DNA of 40,169 nt from Spirochaetaceae bacterium (lineage in GTDB: Bacteria > Spirochaetota > Spirochaetia > Treponematales > Breznakiellaceae). A model generated the notes under the pieces. That model ran no database searches and was not told the origin of the DNA. It worked only from the letters and a program-made list of their open reading frames with translations. Both the position numbers and the translations under genes were made by a program. Below, piece by piece: positions 14,956 to 24,391 of the stretch; the first letter of the stretch is position 1; each line of letters starts with the position of its first letter. The stretch lies in assembly GCA_031256905.1 (NCBI GenBank), contig JAIRPY010000094.1, positions 1 through 40,169 on the forward strand. The letters run 5' to 3'.

Positions 14956-16002
14956 TTACGCTGGACCCTTAGATTCCCGATGACGGGTAAACTCTCGCCG
15001 GCGAATCTGCTGAAGGAGAATCTCGTCTAAGGGCAGAGCCTCCGTTTTGGCTGGAGCGCAGGGTTTCCCGGTTTCATCTTGAATGGAAAGTCCTTCATTC
15101 CCAAGGCGGCGGGAACACTTTTCCGGAGAAAAATTTCCGGTTTGAAAATAGGGTACTAAAACTTCGGCCGCGGCCTCAGAGCCAGCCCGCAGAGCCGCAT
15201 CGTAGACATCGACAAAAGAGCGGGTATCTTCTTTACCTTGTTCGGTAGGATAAAACCAGGCCCGCCGGGCAAGATTAAGATAATCCACCTGCAAAGGCAG
15301 TCTCTTCGGATGGAAATACAGAAGCGGTATTTTTTCCCCTGTTTCGCTTTCCGCCGAAGTCAGAAGAAAAAATTCTCTGCAGTCCCGAAAGGTGTTATCG
15401 ATTCGTTTAAGCAGAGCGCGATCCTTGCCGGCTCGTTCTGGAAAAACCTTTTGCAAACTTTGGCAGAGCAGTTCCTTGAGCCCGGCCGGAGGCGTTTCGC
15501 ATACCCTTACCAAGGCCTTTTGATCCCACGCCGCCGGAGTTTGTCCCCGTAAGAGGGCCAACATGAGAACATCCAAAATCCGCTCGAAAAAGGCATGAGC
15601 AGTTCCGCGTCTAAAAACCTGCCCGAAACGTTGAAATTTTTCAGCCTCCGAAGGAAGAACCGTCGATTTGTACACAATATAGGGATGACAAAACCGATCC
15701 AGCAGAGCATGAGTCATGAAACCCAAAGCATAAGCTCCCAAAGGCGAAACTTCCTGTCCCGGAGGCGGCAGAGTCTGAGATAAAAGACAGGCGGCAAAAT
15801 TACCAAAACCCCGCCGATGCAGAAGACCGCCGTATTCCAACGACACCGGACGAGTTATCTGATTGTGGTAAAATATATCCGGTCCCTGACAGCCTAGCCA
15901 AAAAATCCCCGGATTCTCCGCCCCAACCCGCAGAGGAATCCGGGTACTCAAACCGGCAAAAAGCATCTCCCCAAAAAGACTGTGCAGAATGTGCGCGGGC
16001 AT
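14956..16002 (-). CDS. Zinc-dependent phospholipase C family protein
   Basis: The 348-residue protein matches the zinc-dependent phospholipase C-like family seen in many anaerobes. An N-terminal MPAHILHSLFGE is followed by GCQGPDIFYHNQ near residue 40, a YGGLLHRRGFG motif, and ALGFMTHALLDRFCHPYIV near residue 95. Those His and Asp residues are the expected metal ligands. No signal peptide is evident, so the protein is probably cytoplasmic despite the family name, and phospholipase activity is not demonstrated for such members. A promoter TTGTTA-17-TAGAGT lies with its -10 six bases before the ATG and no clear Shine-Dalgarno sequence. The DUF6941-like gene follows after 27 bp. Confidence 0.8.
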   Translation of the reverse strand: MPAHILHSLFGEMLFAGLSTRIPLRVGAENPGIFWLGCQGPDIFYHNQITRPVSLEYGGLLHRRGFGNFAACLLSQTLPPPGQEVSPLGAYALGFMTHALLDRFCHPYIVYKSTVLPSEAEKFQRFGQVFRRGTAHAFFERILDVLMLALLRGQTPAAWDQKALVRVCETPPAGLKELLCQSLQKVFPERAGKDRALLKRIDNTFRDCREFFLLTSAESETGEKIPLLYFHPKRLPLQVDYLNLARRAWFYPTEQGKEDTRSFVDVYDAALRAGSEAAAEVLVPYFQTGNFSPEKCSRRLGNEGLSIQDETGKPCAPAKTEALPLDEILLQQIRRREFTRHRESKGPA

Positions 16003-16008
16003 GGACTC

Positions 16009-16037
16009 ACTCTACCGAAATTTCCAGCTTTTAACAA
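16009..16037 (-). promoter_or_regulatory. Promoter of the phospholipase-like gene, predicted leaderless
   Basis: TTGTTA (16032-16037), a 17-nt spacer and TAGAGT (16009-16014) on the minus strand, then six bases to the ATG at 16002. Its -35 overlaps the -35 region of the divergent methyltransferase promoter, so the two may compete for RNA polymerase. Confidence 0.5.
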
Positions 16038-16057
16038 CCGGCCCTTCCGCTTATAAT
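16031..16057 (+). promoter_or_regulatory. Promoter of the GIY-YIG/methyltransferase gene
   Basis: A perfect TATAAT (16052-16057) has TTAACA (16031-16036) 15 nt upstream, a short spacer. The leader would be about 40 nt and ends in GGAAG before the ATG at 16104. A TTGACA at 16066-16071 has no matching -10. Confidence 0.5.
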
Positions 16058-16103
16058 TCTTCAGGTTGACAAAAGATCGAAAAAAAGTCTTCTTGGAAGT
16101 AGC

Positions 16104-17360
16104 ATGGAATATATGTACATTGCCCAGTCGGCGAAAGAAACGGCTAAATGCAAAATCGGCAAGACTCAGAATTTAGAAAGAAGATTGAAAGAATATAACG
16201 CCATGACCGGATCAAAAAATAATGTTTACCAATACCTCTTCGCCGGCGAAGTGAAAAACGCCGGACCGGTAGAAAAGGCAGTGAAAGAAAAGTATCCCCA
16301 TCTGCGGGAGGAAAAAAGCCGGGAAATATATTTTTACAACGCCGTTCTTTTTAACGATTATGTCGGGTTTATAAAAGCGCATAAGCTCTTCGTGAAAGAA
16401 ATTATTTTTAAATCCGAAGATAAAATCGTAAAAGCAGTAAAGAAAATGCCTCCTTCCCTTGAAGAACGGGGAATGTCTAAAAATGACGTTTTGCAAAAAG
16501 CCAAAAAGATAAAAAACGATGAGTTCTACACCCGCTACGAAGATGTCGAAAAAGAAGTTTTAATGTACGATAAAAGCATCTGGCAAGATAAAGTTATCTT
16601 TTGCAACTGCGATGACCCGGTGGATAATGACGAAAAAAGAACTTCCGCCTTTGGGTTATATTTTCTGCGGAACTTCGAGGAACTCAAGGTAAAGCAATTA
16701 ATCTGCACCCATTACGGCGGAGGCATCGATTTATTCAACCCCGGCGGGAAAGGCTACATCTTCACCAAAGAAGGTTTCGGCGAAGGAAAACAATTTCCTC
16801 CGGGCTATACCGGCAGTTTCGATGATCCGTTATCGTTACAAATCCTGCGCGAAGAAGCGGACATCGTCTGCACGAATCCGCCCTTCTCAAAAGCCAAAGA
16901 GTATTGGAAAACCATTATCGATAGCGGGAAAAAATTTCTCGTCATTTCAAACATAGCAAATCCCCTTACAAACGCCTATTTACCCTACTTTTACGCCAAT
17001 AAAGTATGGGCCGGATATAACGAAGTGGATTGGTATTTAACGCCTAAAAAAGAACTTACCAGAGCGGCGGGGCATTGGTATACTAATCTTCCCATGAGAG
17101 ACCGCCCGAAAAGTAAAAATCTAAAAATACTAAAGCTGAAAGAAATTCCGGAAAAATATAAAAAGCATGACGATAACAAAATGTTGTTGGTAGATAATTG
17201 CTATATTCCGGGGGATTATAAAAAACCTTTTGCCGTTTCCGCCCGATCCATATTAAACGGTTTGCTGGAGAAGGGATATATTCTTATTCATGACAAGCGG
17301 TATACTCCGTATATAAACGGAAAAGAATGTTTCGCCCGGGTATTAGTGCAGAAAACCTGA
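16104..17360 (+). CDS. Fusion of GIY-YIG (T5orf172-like) domain and EcoRI-family adenine methyltransferase
   Basis: The 418-residue protein has two parts. Residues 1-95 resemble a GIY-YIG/T5orf172 domain: MYIAQSAKETAKCKIGKT is followed by LERRLKEYN, with Arg26/Arg27 in the place of the catalytic arginine, and a later glutamate in GPVEKAVKEKYP. From about residue 138 it follows the EcoRI adenine-specific methyltransferase family, with NDEFYTRYEDVEKE and the catalytic motif TNPPFSKAKEYW (NPPF at 258-261). The C-terminal half would methylate adenine in DNA using S-adenosylmethionine. No restriction endonuclease or specificity subunit is adjacent, so it is an orphan enzyme unless the N-terminal domain cuts DNA. 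The gene is visibly richer in A/T and Lys/Glu codons than its neighbours, which suggests acquisition by transfer. It has a GGAAG ribosome site. Confidence 0.85.
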   Translation: MEYMYIAQSAKETAKCKIGKTQNLERRLKEYNAMTGSKNNVYQYLFAGEVKNAGPVEKAVKEKYPHLREEKSREIYFYNAVLFNDYVGFIKAHKLFVKEIIFKSEDKIVKAVKKMPPSLEERGMSKNDVLQKAKKIKNDEFYTRYEDVEKEVLMYDKSIWQDKVIFCNCDDPVDNDEKRTSAFGLYFLRNFEELKVKQLICTHYGGGIDLFNPGGKGYIFTKEGFGEGKQFPPGYTGSFDDPLSLQILREEADIVCTNPPFSKAKEYWKTIIDSGKKFLVISNIANPLTNAYLPYFYANKVWAGYNEVDWYLTPKKELTRAAGHWYTNLPMRDRPKSKNLKILKLKEIPEKYKKHDDNKMLLVDNCYIPGDYKKPFAVSARSILNGLLEKGYILIHDKRYTPYINGKECFARVLVQKT

Positions 17361-17404
17361 CGGCCGGGTTAATTGCCCGCCGATTTAGCCGCGACAGCTT
17401 TACT

Positions 17405-17428
17405 GCCCGGGTTTTTAAAAACCCGGGC
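17405..17428. terminator. Perfect 24-bp palindrome between convergent genes
   Basis: GCCCGGGTTTTT is followed at once by its reverse complement, giving a GC-rich 7-bp stem with an A/T centre. Weaker flanking complementarity (GACAG near 17395 with CTGTC near 17463, AGCTT with AAGCT) nests around it. It lies in the 141-bp gap between convergent genes ending at 17360 and 17502. It fits a bidirectional terminator or a protein-binding palindrome; nothing else is seen in the gap. Confidence 0.55.
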
Positions 17429-17501
17429 GGACTTCTGCGGATCAAGTTTTAAGCTGAAAGCCCTGTCTGAAATCTGCTAGGCGGGTTTTTCTGCGCGGCG
17501 G

Positions 17502-20500
17502 TTACTCTTTCGGCATAATTTCAAGGACCAGTTCAACTTCGCCCTTGGAACGTTTTACCGCCCGGGCAATTTCGTCCACTTTCCAGCCTTGCCGGGCAAG
17601 CCGAATGATATTATCCCGCACTCCCAGGGATGGCGCGCCCTTGTCGTCGTCAAAAACTTTGTCTGTATTTCTAGGCGCATCCATCAGCTTAACCTGATCC
17701 AGCATTTGTTTGTTTAAATCTTCAAGCCGAGTTTCAGCCCGGGCAAGCCATTCCCGGGCCTTCTGCATATCCTTAATGCGCTCTTCAACGGTCGAAAGCG
17801 CGGTGTCCAACAAAGACAGTTTATCTGCAACTTCCCGAGCCCGGGTATTCTCTTCAGTAAGACTTGCAACCGCAGAACGAAGCGAGCCAATCTCCGCGGA
17901 AAGTCCGCTCACCTCGTCAGTGATATGCCGGGATATTTTTTCCGATTCCTGAAGGGATTTGAAATTCCGATCTATGCCGTCGTTGGTAGCGTCTAAAGTT
18001 TGATTCTTTTTTTCTATGCGCTGATATTTTTCTTCGGTATCGACCAGCGCGTCGTTGAGTTTGCGTATCTGAATCTGAATTTGCTGAAGAGTATCGTCGG
18101 AATCAGAAACTTCGGTGAGCTTTTCCTCGACAGCCGCAGACACCTGCAAGAGCCGGTTAAACTCGGTTTCCATCTGTTCAATCCGGTGCTTCTCTGTGAG
18201 AAACCGAGTCATCTTCGCGTTTACCTCATCTTCGAGCCGTTTAATTTTAACGAGCTGGCCCTCCAAATCCATAGCTTCAAGTCTGCGCTGATCGATGCGG
18301 TCGTAGTCGCCCTGAAGTTCCGCAAGCCGGCGTTCCAGTTCTACTTTCAGCTCGTCGGTACGCTCAAAAAGCCGAGTCTGGCTGGCGAACTCTTTTATGC
18401 GCCGATCCGCTTCTTTTATCGCGGAATCTAACGTTTTCACATCTTCGCTGATCCGGGCAAACACTTCTGCGCGATGCGTATCTGCGTCTTTGTCCGCGTC
18501 GTTTATGGCGGAACGGAAGGCCTTCAAACGCTCCTCGCTTTCTGCAAGGAGTTCCGCAGACCGTTTCCGGGCTTCGCTCAGGGATCCGTCCAGTTCTTGC
18601 AGTTCTTGAGCGAACTCAGTCTGACGCTTGTCTAAATCCTGCCGGGACCCTTCCAGCTTATTCGCAATCTCCTGATTTTGAGCTTCAATTTTTTCGGCGA
18701 CAGCGTTAATGCGTTCTTCCAAACCGCTCTGACTGTGCTGAATTTGTTCAGTAATACTGCGTTCATACCGTTCGATTTCCGCTTTCGCCGAAGCCTCTGC
18801 GGAAGCCCGGGAGGTTTCTAAACTCTGCTGAATCTGCGCTTGCAGGGCATCAAGAGAATCCCCGGCGGATTGCATTCGGGAGCGCAGGTCTGTTTCAAAC
18901 CCGTCCGCCTCGGTTTTGACGCTCTCAAGCTCCGATAGTAACGCTTTCTTTTGTTCAGCGAAAGCTCCTCGCAGTTCTTCATGAAGGGTCTGCTCTTTTT
19001 GTTTATACTGGGCGTCCGCATCCTGAATAAAACCCGTAATTTTCACGTGCTGACTTTCCTGCCATTCCTTGAGCCACTGCCCGATATCCTCGCTCCGCTT
19101 CCCCAGATCCTTGGCGAAATCATCTTCGAACCTCTGAAACTGCTCCGCCACATTCTGATAAGCCTGAGACTTTAAAACCGCCAAATCCTGTTCCGCATCG
19201 TTCATGCCGGTTTTCAGGGCTTCTAACGCCGTTTCAAACGCTGAAACCGCCTTTTCCCGGGCTTCCGCAGAATCCGACTCAAACCGGGAAATGTCGTCTT
19301 GCAGTCTCTGCTCAATGCCGCTCATATACCGGCGCAGTTCAGCGTCAAGCCCCGAAGCGTCATCCGCAAGAGTCTCAAGCCGTTTAAAATGCTCCCCCTG
19401 AGCCGTCTGATACTCCTCAAACTTGGCCTCGGTTTCTTCCAAAATTCTGCGCTCCACCGAATCCGCGGCAGACCGCAAACTGGTTTCCAGCGCGGCCATA
19501 GCATCGTCAAAATGAGAACCTAAAGCCGCTATACGTTGTTCCATCGCAGAAGAAGATTCGTCAAGAGAAGAAAGTAAACCTTGGGCCTTCGCTTCCTCGG
19601 CTTCACTGATCGACTTCCACTGCTCAAACCGGGCGTCCAGGGCCTGCAAAGCCTGCTGTTCCGTTTCCCGGGCCTGGTGTTCCAGCCGGGTCCGGAGATC
19701 CGCCCCGGCGCGTTCCGCTTCCTGCCGGGCTTCGGCGAGGTTTTGCCCTAGGGCCTCAATCTGAGCGTTCCACTTAGCCAGTTCTTCTCCGGCCAGGCCC
19801 TTCGCCCGCTCTTCCGCGGCGGCCGCCGCTTCTGCCAGCTCCCCGGCGACCCGGGATGCGGTATCGTCAATTTTCGTTCCCACCTCGGCGAGGCGAGATT
19901 CCGCAGATTCAAGGTCCTGGAAAAGCTGATTCCGCAGATTCCCAAAAGCGGATTCCAACTCCGCAAATTGCCGGCGCATTTTGGCTTCTTCTTCGCCTGC
20001 GGCAGACAGGGCTTTCTCTTTGGCTTTGACAACCGCCAGGGCCATCTCGTTTTCCAGTAAAGCCTGCGCTTGATTAAGCCGGTCCTCGATGCCTGTAAAC
20101 CGCTCCTCCTCGGAGGCCAGCCCGGCGGTAATGCGGCGTTCCGCCTCCGCGCAGAAAGCCTCAGTTTCAGCCATAACCCGCCGAATCTCCGCGTCCTCCG
20201 CAGAGGCCGCCTGTTTCCAAGCCTCAAGTCGGCGGGCGTTCTCCTCAGCTCCGGCGCGCTCGAGGTCTTCCCGGCCCCGCCGGAGCCGGTCCTCCAATTC
20301 CGCCAACGATACCGCGCTCTCGGCCGAGGCGTCCTGCAACTCCCGCAGAAGGGAGCGGGTCCTTTCGTTCTCGGCGTCCATACTGAGTTTCCACTGTTCC
20401 AGCCCCGCGCCGGCCAGGGCGGCGGCTTTTTCCTCCCCGGACTTTACGGTTTGGAGCATCTGGTTCTCAATGTTTGCCCTGAGGGTTTCAAGATTCCCGC

Positions 20501-23500
20501 GTAACGTCTCAAACTGCCTTTGGGCTTCGGCGATTTCGTCAAAAACGCGCTGTTTAGTCTCCCTGGAAACTCGTTCCAGTTCGGCCAAAAGCTGACGGGC
20601 TTGGGCCTCTCCGGTTTCTCCGGCTTGTTTCCATCGTTCCAGCCCCTGATCGCTCAGGGATTGGGCTTTTTCTTCTGCTTCGGCCGCGGCTCTGGTTAGA
20701 AGCTCTTCGATTTGATCGGCGGTTTCCTGAATTTTTGACTGAATGCCGTCGAATCGGCCCTCGTTTTCGGCGTATGCGGCTTCCAACTCTCCGAGAAGCT
20801 GACGAGCTTTGCGGTCTCCTTCTTCCGCGGTTTCTTTCCAGCGTTCCAGTCCGCGATTGCTTAGGGATTGGGCTTTTTCCTCCGCGTCCCGGACCGCGTT
20901 TTCCATCGTTGAGGCGATGCGATCCGCCGCGGCGGTAATTTGCGTTTGAGCTTCATCGAATCGGCCCTCGGCCCGGGCGGATTCCTCGGCGATCCGGTCA
21001 AGCAGAGCGCGAACCTTCTCTTCTTCGGCTAGGATTGTCTGTTTCCATGTTTCCAGAGCGGAAGTCCAGGCCATTTCGGCGCGTTTTTCCGCGGACCCGA
21101 GGCCCTCGTTTATAATCTGCTCGGCCCGGCTGGCCGTATCGTTGATCTTCGTCTGGAGTTCCTCGAATTGCCCGGCGGTTTCCCGGATTTCTTCGGAAAT
21201 CCGGCGTTTCGAGGTTTCCAAAGAAGTTTCCAACTCGGCCAACTGGGAGCGGAGTTGGGCATCCTCGGTCTCGACGGTCTGCTTCCATTTGGCAAGTTCC
21301 TGAGATGCGGTTTCCGCGGCGCGTTTTTCCGCAGACTGTAGGGTATTAGTCATGGTCGACTCGATAGTATCGCAGGTTTCGTCGATTTTACTCTGCAAAT
21401 GTTCGATTCGTCCCTGGGCGTTTGCGATTTCACTGGTAATTTCGAGTTCCGTGTCTTCCAAAGAGGTTTCCAACTCGGCCAACTGGGAGCGGAGTTGGGC
21501 ATCCTCGGTCTCGACGGTCTGCTTCCATTTGTCGAGTTCTGCGGTGAAAAAGGTTTCGATCCCCGCAAGGCCCTTCCGGATTTCGGCGTCTTTGGTTTCA
21601 AGATGCTGTTTCCACTGGCTGAGTTTGGCGTCCGCGATTTCTGCGGCTTGGGCTTCCGCGCTGGCGAGGGCGGCTTCCAAGTCCGCGAGGGCGGCCCGAA
21701 CCTGGGCGTCCCGTTCTTCCGCGGCGGCTTTCCATTTATCGAGTTCCCCGGCGGCTTCCGCGGACGCGAGTTCCTGCGCGCTGGCTATGGCGGTCCGAAT
21801 CCGATCTTCGATATGAGCGGCGGCTTCGTTGAGTTCGGTCTGGAGCGCGTTGATCTGCCCGGTTCCTCCGAGGATTTCCTGGGAAATCCGTTCTTTTGTA
21901 TCTGTCAGGGAAAGTTCAAGGCTGGCAAGAACGTTTTGAACCTTTACTTCCTCGGTTTCCACGGCTTGTTTCCAGCGTTCCAGTTCGGTTTCCGCGGCGG
22001 CCGAAGCTTGATCGTGCGCGTTATCCCACGCCTGCGTCAGTTCGGATTCGATATGCCCGGCGGTTTCGTCAAGTTTTGTCTGCAGCGCTTCAAGTCTTTC
22101 CGTGATTTCAGCGATGCCTTCGGAGGCCTGCTGTTTTGCTTCGTCGGCCGCGGTTTCAATATTTGCAAGCAGGTCTTTGGCGAGGCCGTTTTGGGTTTCC
22201 ACGGCTTGTTTCCAGCGTTCCAGTTCTTCGTCGGCCCGCAGAAGTCCTTCTTCTTTTGCGCTGGCGACGGCGTTGACCAATTCTACTTCGATATGGGATG
22301 AAGTGGCGTCTAATTTACTTTTCAGTCCTTCGATTTGCTTGCCGGCCCCGGCGATTTCCCTAGAAATTTGATTTTGCGTGTCTTCGAGGGAAGTTTCCAG
22401 CACGGAAATGATCTGTTTCGCCTTACCTTCCGCTTCTTCGACGGCTTGTTTCCATTTTTCGAGTTCCGAATCTGCAATAGCCAGGGCCCGTTCTTCGGCT
22501 TCGCTGACCTCATTTTCGATATGTCCGATAAGTTCGTCGATTTTAGTTTGAATCCCGTCAAGCCGATGGTTCATCTGTTCTATTTCGTTGGCCATATACT
22601 TTTCGGTTTCCGCTCCGGCGTTTTCGAGGTCCCGGAGGAGCTGACGGGATCGTTCGTCGCCTTCGGCCGCGGCTTCTTTCCATCGGTCGAGGCCTGCGGT
22701 CATTTCCTCGGCGATGCGTCCTTGGGTTTCGGCGGCGGCGTTCAGCATCGTATCCTGCATTTGCTGGATATTTTCGTCCATATCTTCCCGGAGTTTGTTT
22801 AATTTTTCCGTTATCCTTTGGGTTTCGCCGCCGAATTCGGTTTTGAAGGCCCCAAGGGAGGTCTGCATTTCCTCAAGAATTCGACTCGAGGCGGCATCCC
22901 GTTCTTCCACCCGCTGATTCCACTGTTCAAAGCGGTCTGCGGCGTTTTGGGAAATTCGTTCCTCGATGGTTTTTCCCTCGGTTCCAATCTGATTCCGCAA
23001 AGCTCCCAGGGAAGCATCAATATTTTCCTCCAGGTCCCGGAGCCGTTGTTCCATAGCGTCGGTTTCCGCGGTGAAATGGGTTTTAATTTCCCCGGAGGCG
23101 GCTTCAAGGTCCGCGAGAACCTGCCGGGTTTTCGCGTCTCCTTCCATAGTAAGTTTGTTCCAGCTTGCGATGCGTTCTTCGTTGGCTTCGAGGATTTGCC
23201 GGTCCAGGGTCTGCATCCGGTCGGCGAAACGTTTTTCCAGATCCTCGATTCTTGAATCCGCAGATTTTTTAACCTCGGCGATGTGTTCTTCCAGCATAGC
23301 GGTTTGGGCTGTGGTATTTTCCCGGGATTCGTCGGCTATATTTTTCAGGTCCTCGAGAAAACGTTTCATCCTTTCATTTTCCGATTCCACGGTCATTTCC
23401 CAACTGCTCCGCTGGGCCTCGAGGCGTTCCTGAAGGTCCTGAAGATCCCGGTTCCATTCTTCTTTAAAAAGATTCTGCTGATTTTCCAATTCGGAAGCGT

Positions 23501-24389
23501 CGGTTTTCCAGCTTTCTTTACAGTCGGTGACGAGTTTTTGCGTTTCTTTGAGCTGGGTCCGGGCGTATTCGAGGTGGGCGTCGAGGTCCTTTTCGATGGC
23601 GGTCTGCAACATTTCGATGCGTTCTACCGCTTGTTCCCGCAGTTTGAGAAGCGCGGCGTTTTCCATGTTATCCGCCCGAACCGCGGCTTGTTCGAGGGCG
23701 TCATTAAGACTGCGGCTGATGAAATTCATATCCCGGTCGATGCGCTCGATCCGGCTTTGCTCGGCTTGTTCGATGGCTTCTTTGCCTTCGGCGATTCGGC
23801 GTTCCGCCTGTTCCGCGTCGGACCGCAGGGTATTCACCTGATCCGCCGCGGAAGCCAGGACCTGCCGGGCTATATCTTCCAGCGCGGCGGCGTTTTCTGC
23901 GGCGAACCGTTGTTCCACTTCGGCCAGCCCCTGCTCGAGGGCTTCGAATTTTTCTTTACTGTCCGCGACTCGTTTATTGACTTTTTCGACGAATACGGAT
24001 TCTTCCCGAATGCGATTGAGGTTTTCCTGGACCCGGACGCTCATTTCGATGAGTTCCTTGAGGGAAACGTCGTATCCGTTGAGGCGTTCATCGATGCGGG
24101 TCACCGCGGCGGCTTTTGCCGCGAGTTCTTCGTCGGTAATTTGCAGACGGCGCATCAGTTCCTTCGCGGCTTTCTGTTGCACATCCAGGGAAATGCTGTA
24201 ATCTTTCACGGCCCCTTCTTTTTCCGCGACAAATTCGGTGAGTTCCTCCTTGAGTTCCGTAGCGTACTGCTGGATTTTCTGCATGGATTGGCTGTGTTTA
24301 TCGATTTGGCGGTACAAAAAGAGAACCATCCCCACAATGCCGAGGGTCGCTATGTTCCCCAGGGAAAAAATTTCAGAAAAAATATCCAT
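17502..24389 (-). CDS. SpiroCoCo-family giant coiled-coil protein
   Basis: This 2295-residue protein begins with a short membrane anchor (IATLGIVGMVLFLYRQID, about residues 13-30). The rest is almost wholly charged coiled coil, so it is probably fixed to the inner membrane and extends into the cell. The middle holds about 17 repeats of roughly 60-80 residues, each opened by a tryptophan motif of the ERWKQAVETE type and followed by LLAELE-like and IEELQTKID-like stretches. The last ~40 residues differ (VRDNIIRLARQGWKVDEIA) and look like a helix-turn-helix-type tail. The family is known from spirochaetes and is thought of as cytoskeletal or structural, without a defined function. Two repeats share 66 identical bases, which points to recent internal duplication or conversion. 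The HAD gene ends 2 bp upstream of its ATG. Confidence 0.9.
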   Translation of the reverse strand: MDIFSEIFSLGNIATLGIVGMVLFLYRQIDKHSQSMQKIQQYATELKEELTEFVAEKEGAVKDYSISLDVQQKAAKELMRRLQITDEELAAKAAAVTRIDERLNGYDVSLKELIEMSVRVQENLNRIREESVFVEKVNKRVADSKEKFEALEQGLAEVEQRFAAENAAALEDIARQVLASAADQVNTLRSDAEQAERRIAEGKEAIEQAEQSRIERIDRDMNFISRSLNDALEQAAVRADNMENAALLKLREQAVERIEMLQTAIEKDLDAHLEYARTQLKETQKLVTDCKESWKTDASELENQQNLFKEEWNRDLQDLQERLEAQRSSWEMTVESENERMKRFLEDLKNIADESRENTTAQTAMLEEHIAEVKKSADSRIEDLEKRFADRMQTLDRQILEANEERIASWNKLTMEGDAKTRQVLADLEAASGEIKTHFTAETDAMEQRLRDLEENIDASLGALRNQIGTEGKTIEERISQNAADRFEQWNQRVEERDAASSRILEEMQTSLGAFKTEFGGETQRITEKLNKLREDMDENIQQMQDTMLNAAAETQGRIAEEMTAGLDRWKEAAAEGDERSRQLLRDLENAGAETEKYMANEIEQMNHRLDGIQTKIDELIGHIENEVSEAEERALAIADSELEKWKQAVEEAEGKAKQIISVLETSLEDTQNQISREIAGAGKQIEGLKSKLDATSSHIEVELVNAVASAKEEGLLRADEELERWKQAVETQNGLAKDLLANIETAADEAKQQASEGIAEITERLEALQTKLDETAGHIESELTQAWDNAHDQASAAAETELERWKQAVETEEVKVQNVLASLELSLTDTKERISQEILGGTGQINALQTELNEAAAHIEDRIRTAIASAQELASAEAAGELDKWKAAAEERDAQVRAALADLEAALASAEAQAAEIADAKLSQWKQHLETKDAEIRKGLAGIETFFTAELDKWKQTVETEDAQLRSQLAELETSLEDTELEITSEIANAQGRIEHLQSKIDETCDTIESTMTNTLQSAEKRAAETASQELAKWKQTVETEDAQLRSQLAELETSLETSKRRISEEIRETAGQFEELQTKINDTASRAEQIINEGLGSAEKRAEMAWTSALETWKQTILAEEEKVRALLDRIAEESARAEGRFDEAQTQITAAADRIASTMENAVRDAEEKAQSLSNRGLERWKETAEEGDRKARQLLGELEAAYAENEGRFDGIQSKIQETADQIEELLTRAAAEAEEKAQSLSDQGLERWKQAGETGEAQARQLLAELERVSRETKQRVFDEIAEAQRQFETLRGNLETLRANIENQMLQTVKSGEEKAAALAGAGLEQWKLSMDAENERTRSLLRELQDASAESAVSLAELEDRLRRGREDLERAGAEENARRLEAWKQAASAEDAEIRRVMAETEAFCAEAERRITAGLASEEERFTGIEDRLNQAQALLENEMALAVVKAKEKALSAAGEEEAKMRRQFAELESAFGNLRNQLFQDLESAESRLAEVGTKIDDTASRVAGELAEAAAAAEERAKGLAGEELAKWNAQIEALGQNLAEARQEAERAGADLRTRLEHQARETEQQALQALDARFEQWKSISEAEEAKAQGLLSSLDESSSAMEQRIAALGSHFDDAMAALETSLRSAADSVERRILEETEAKFEEYQTAQGEHFKRLETLADDASGLDAELRRYMSGIEQRLQDDISRFESDSAEAREKAVSAFETALEALKTGMNDAEQDLAVLKSQAYQNVAEQFQRFEDDFAKDLGKRSEDIGQWLKEWQESQHVKITGFIQDADAQYKQKEQTLHEELRGAFAEQKKALLSELESVKTEADGFETDLRSRMQSAGDSLDALQAQIQQSLETSRASAEASAKAEIERYERSITEQIQHSQSGLEERINAVAEKIEAQNQEIANKLEGSRQDLDKRQTEFAQELQELDGSLSEARKRSAELLAESEERLKAFRSAINDADKDADTHRAEVFARISEDVKTLDSAIKEADRRIKEFASQTRLFERTDELKVELERRLAELQGDYDRIDQRRLEAMDLEGQLVKIKRLEDEVNAKMTRFLTEKHRIEQMETEFNRLLQVSAAVEEKLTEVSDSDDTLQQIQIQIRKLNDALVDTEEKYQRIEKKNQTLDATNDGIDRNFKSLQESEKISRHITDEVSGLSAEIGSLRSAVASLTEENTRAREVADKLSLLDTALSTVEERIKDMQKAREWLARAETRLEDLNKQMLDQVKLMDAPRNTDKVFDDDKGAPSLGVRDNIIRLARQGWKVDEIARAVKRSKGEVELVLEIMPKE
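21226..21531 (-). repeat. Two identical 66-bp segments within the coiled-coil gene
   Basis: Bases 21226-21291 and 21466-21531 are identical, exactly 240 bp (80 codons) apart, while the sequence between them has diverged. Both encode the stretch KWKQTVETEDAQLRSQLAEL plus flanks. Identity at silent positions indicates recent duplication or gene conversion between repeat units, not protein-level constraint alone. Confidence 0.9.
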
Positions 24390-24391
24390 AC

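Noticed and set aside
16066-16071. TTGACA as the -35 of the DNA methyltransferase gene
   Set aside because: No -10 hexamer lies 16-18 nt downstream. The TATAAT further upstream is the better candidate.
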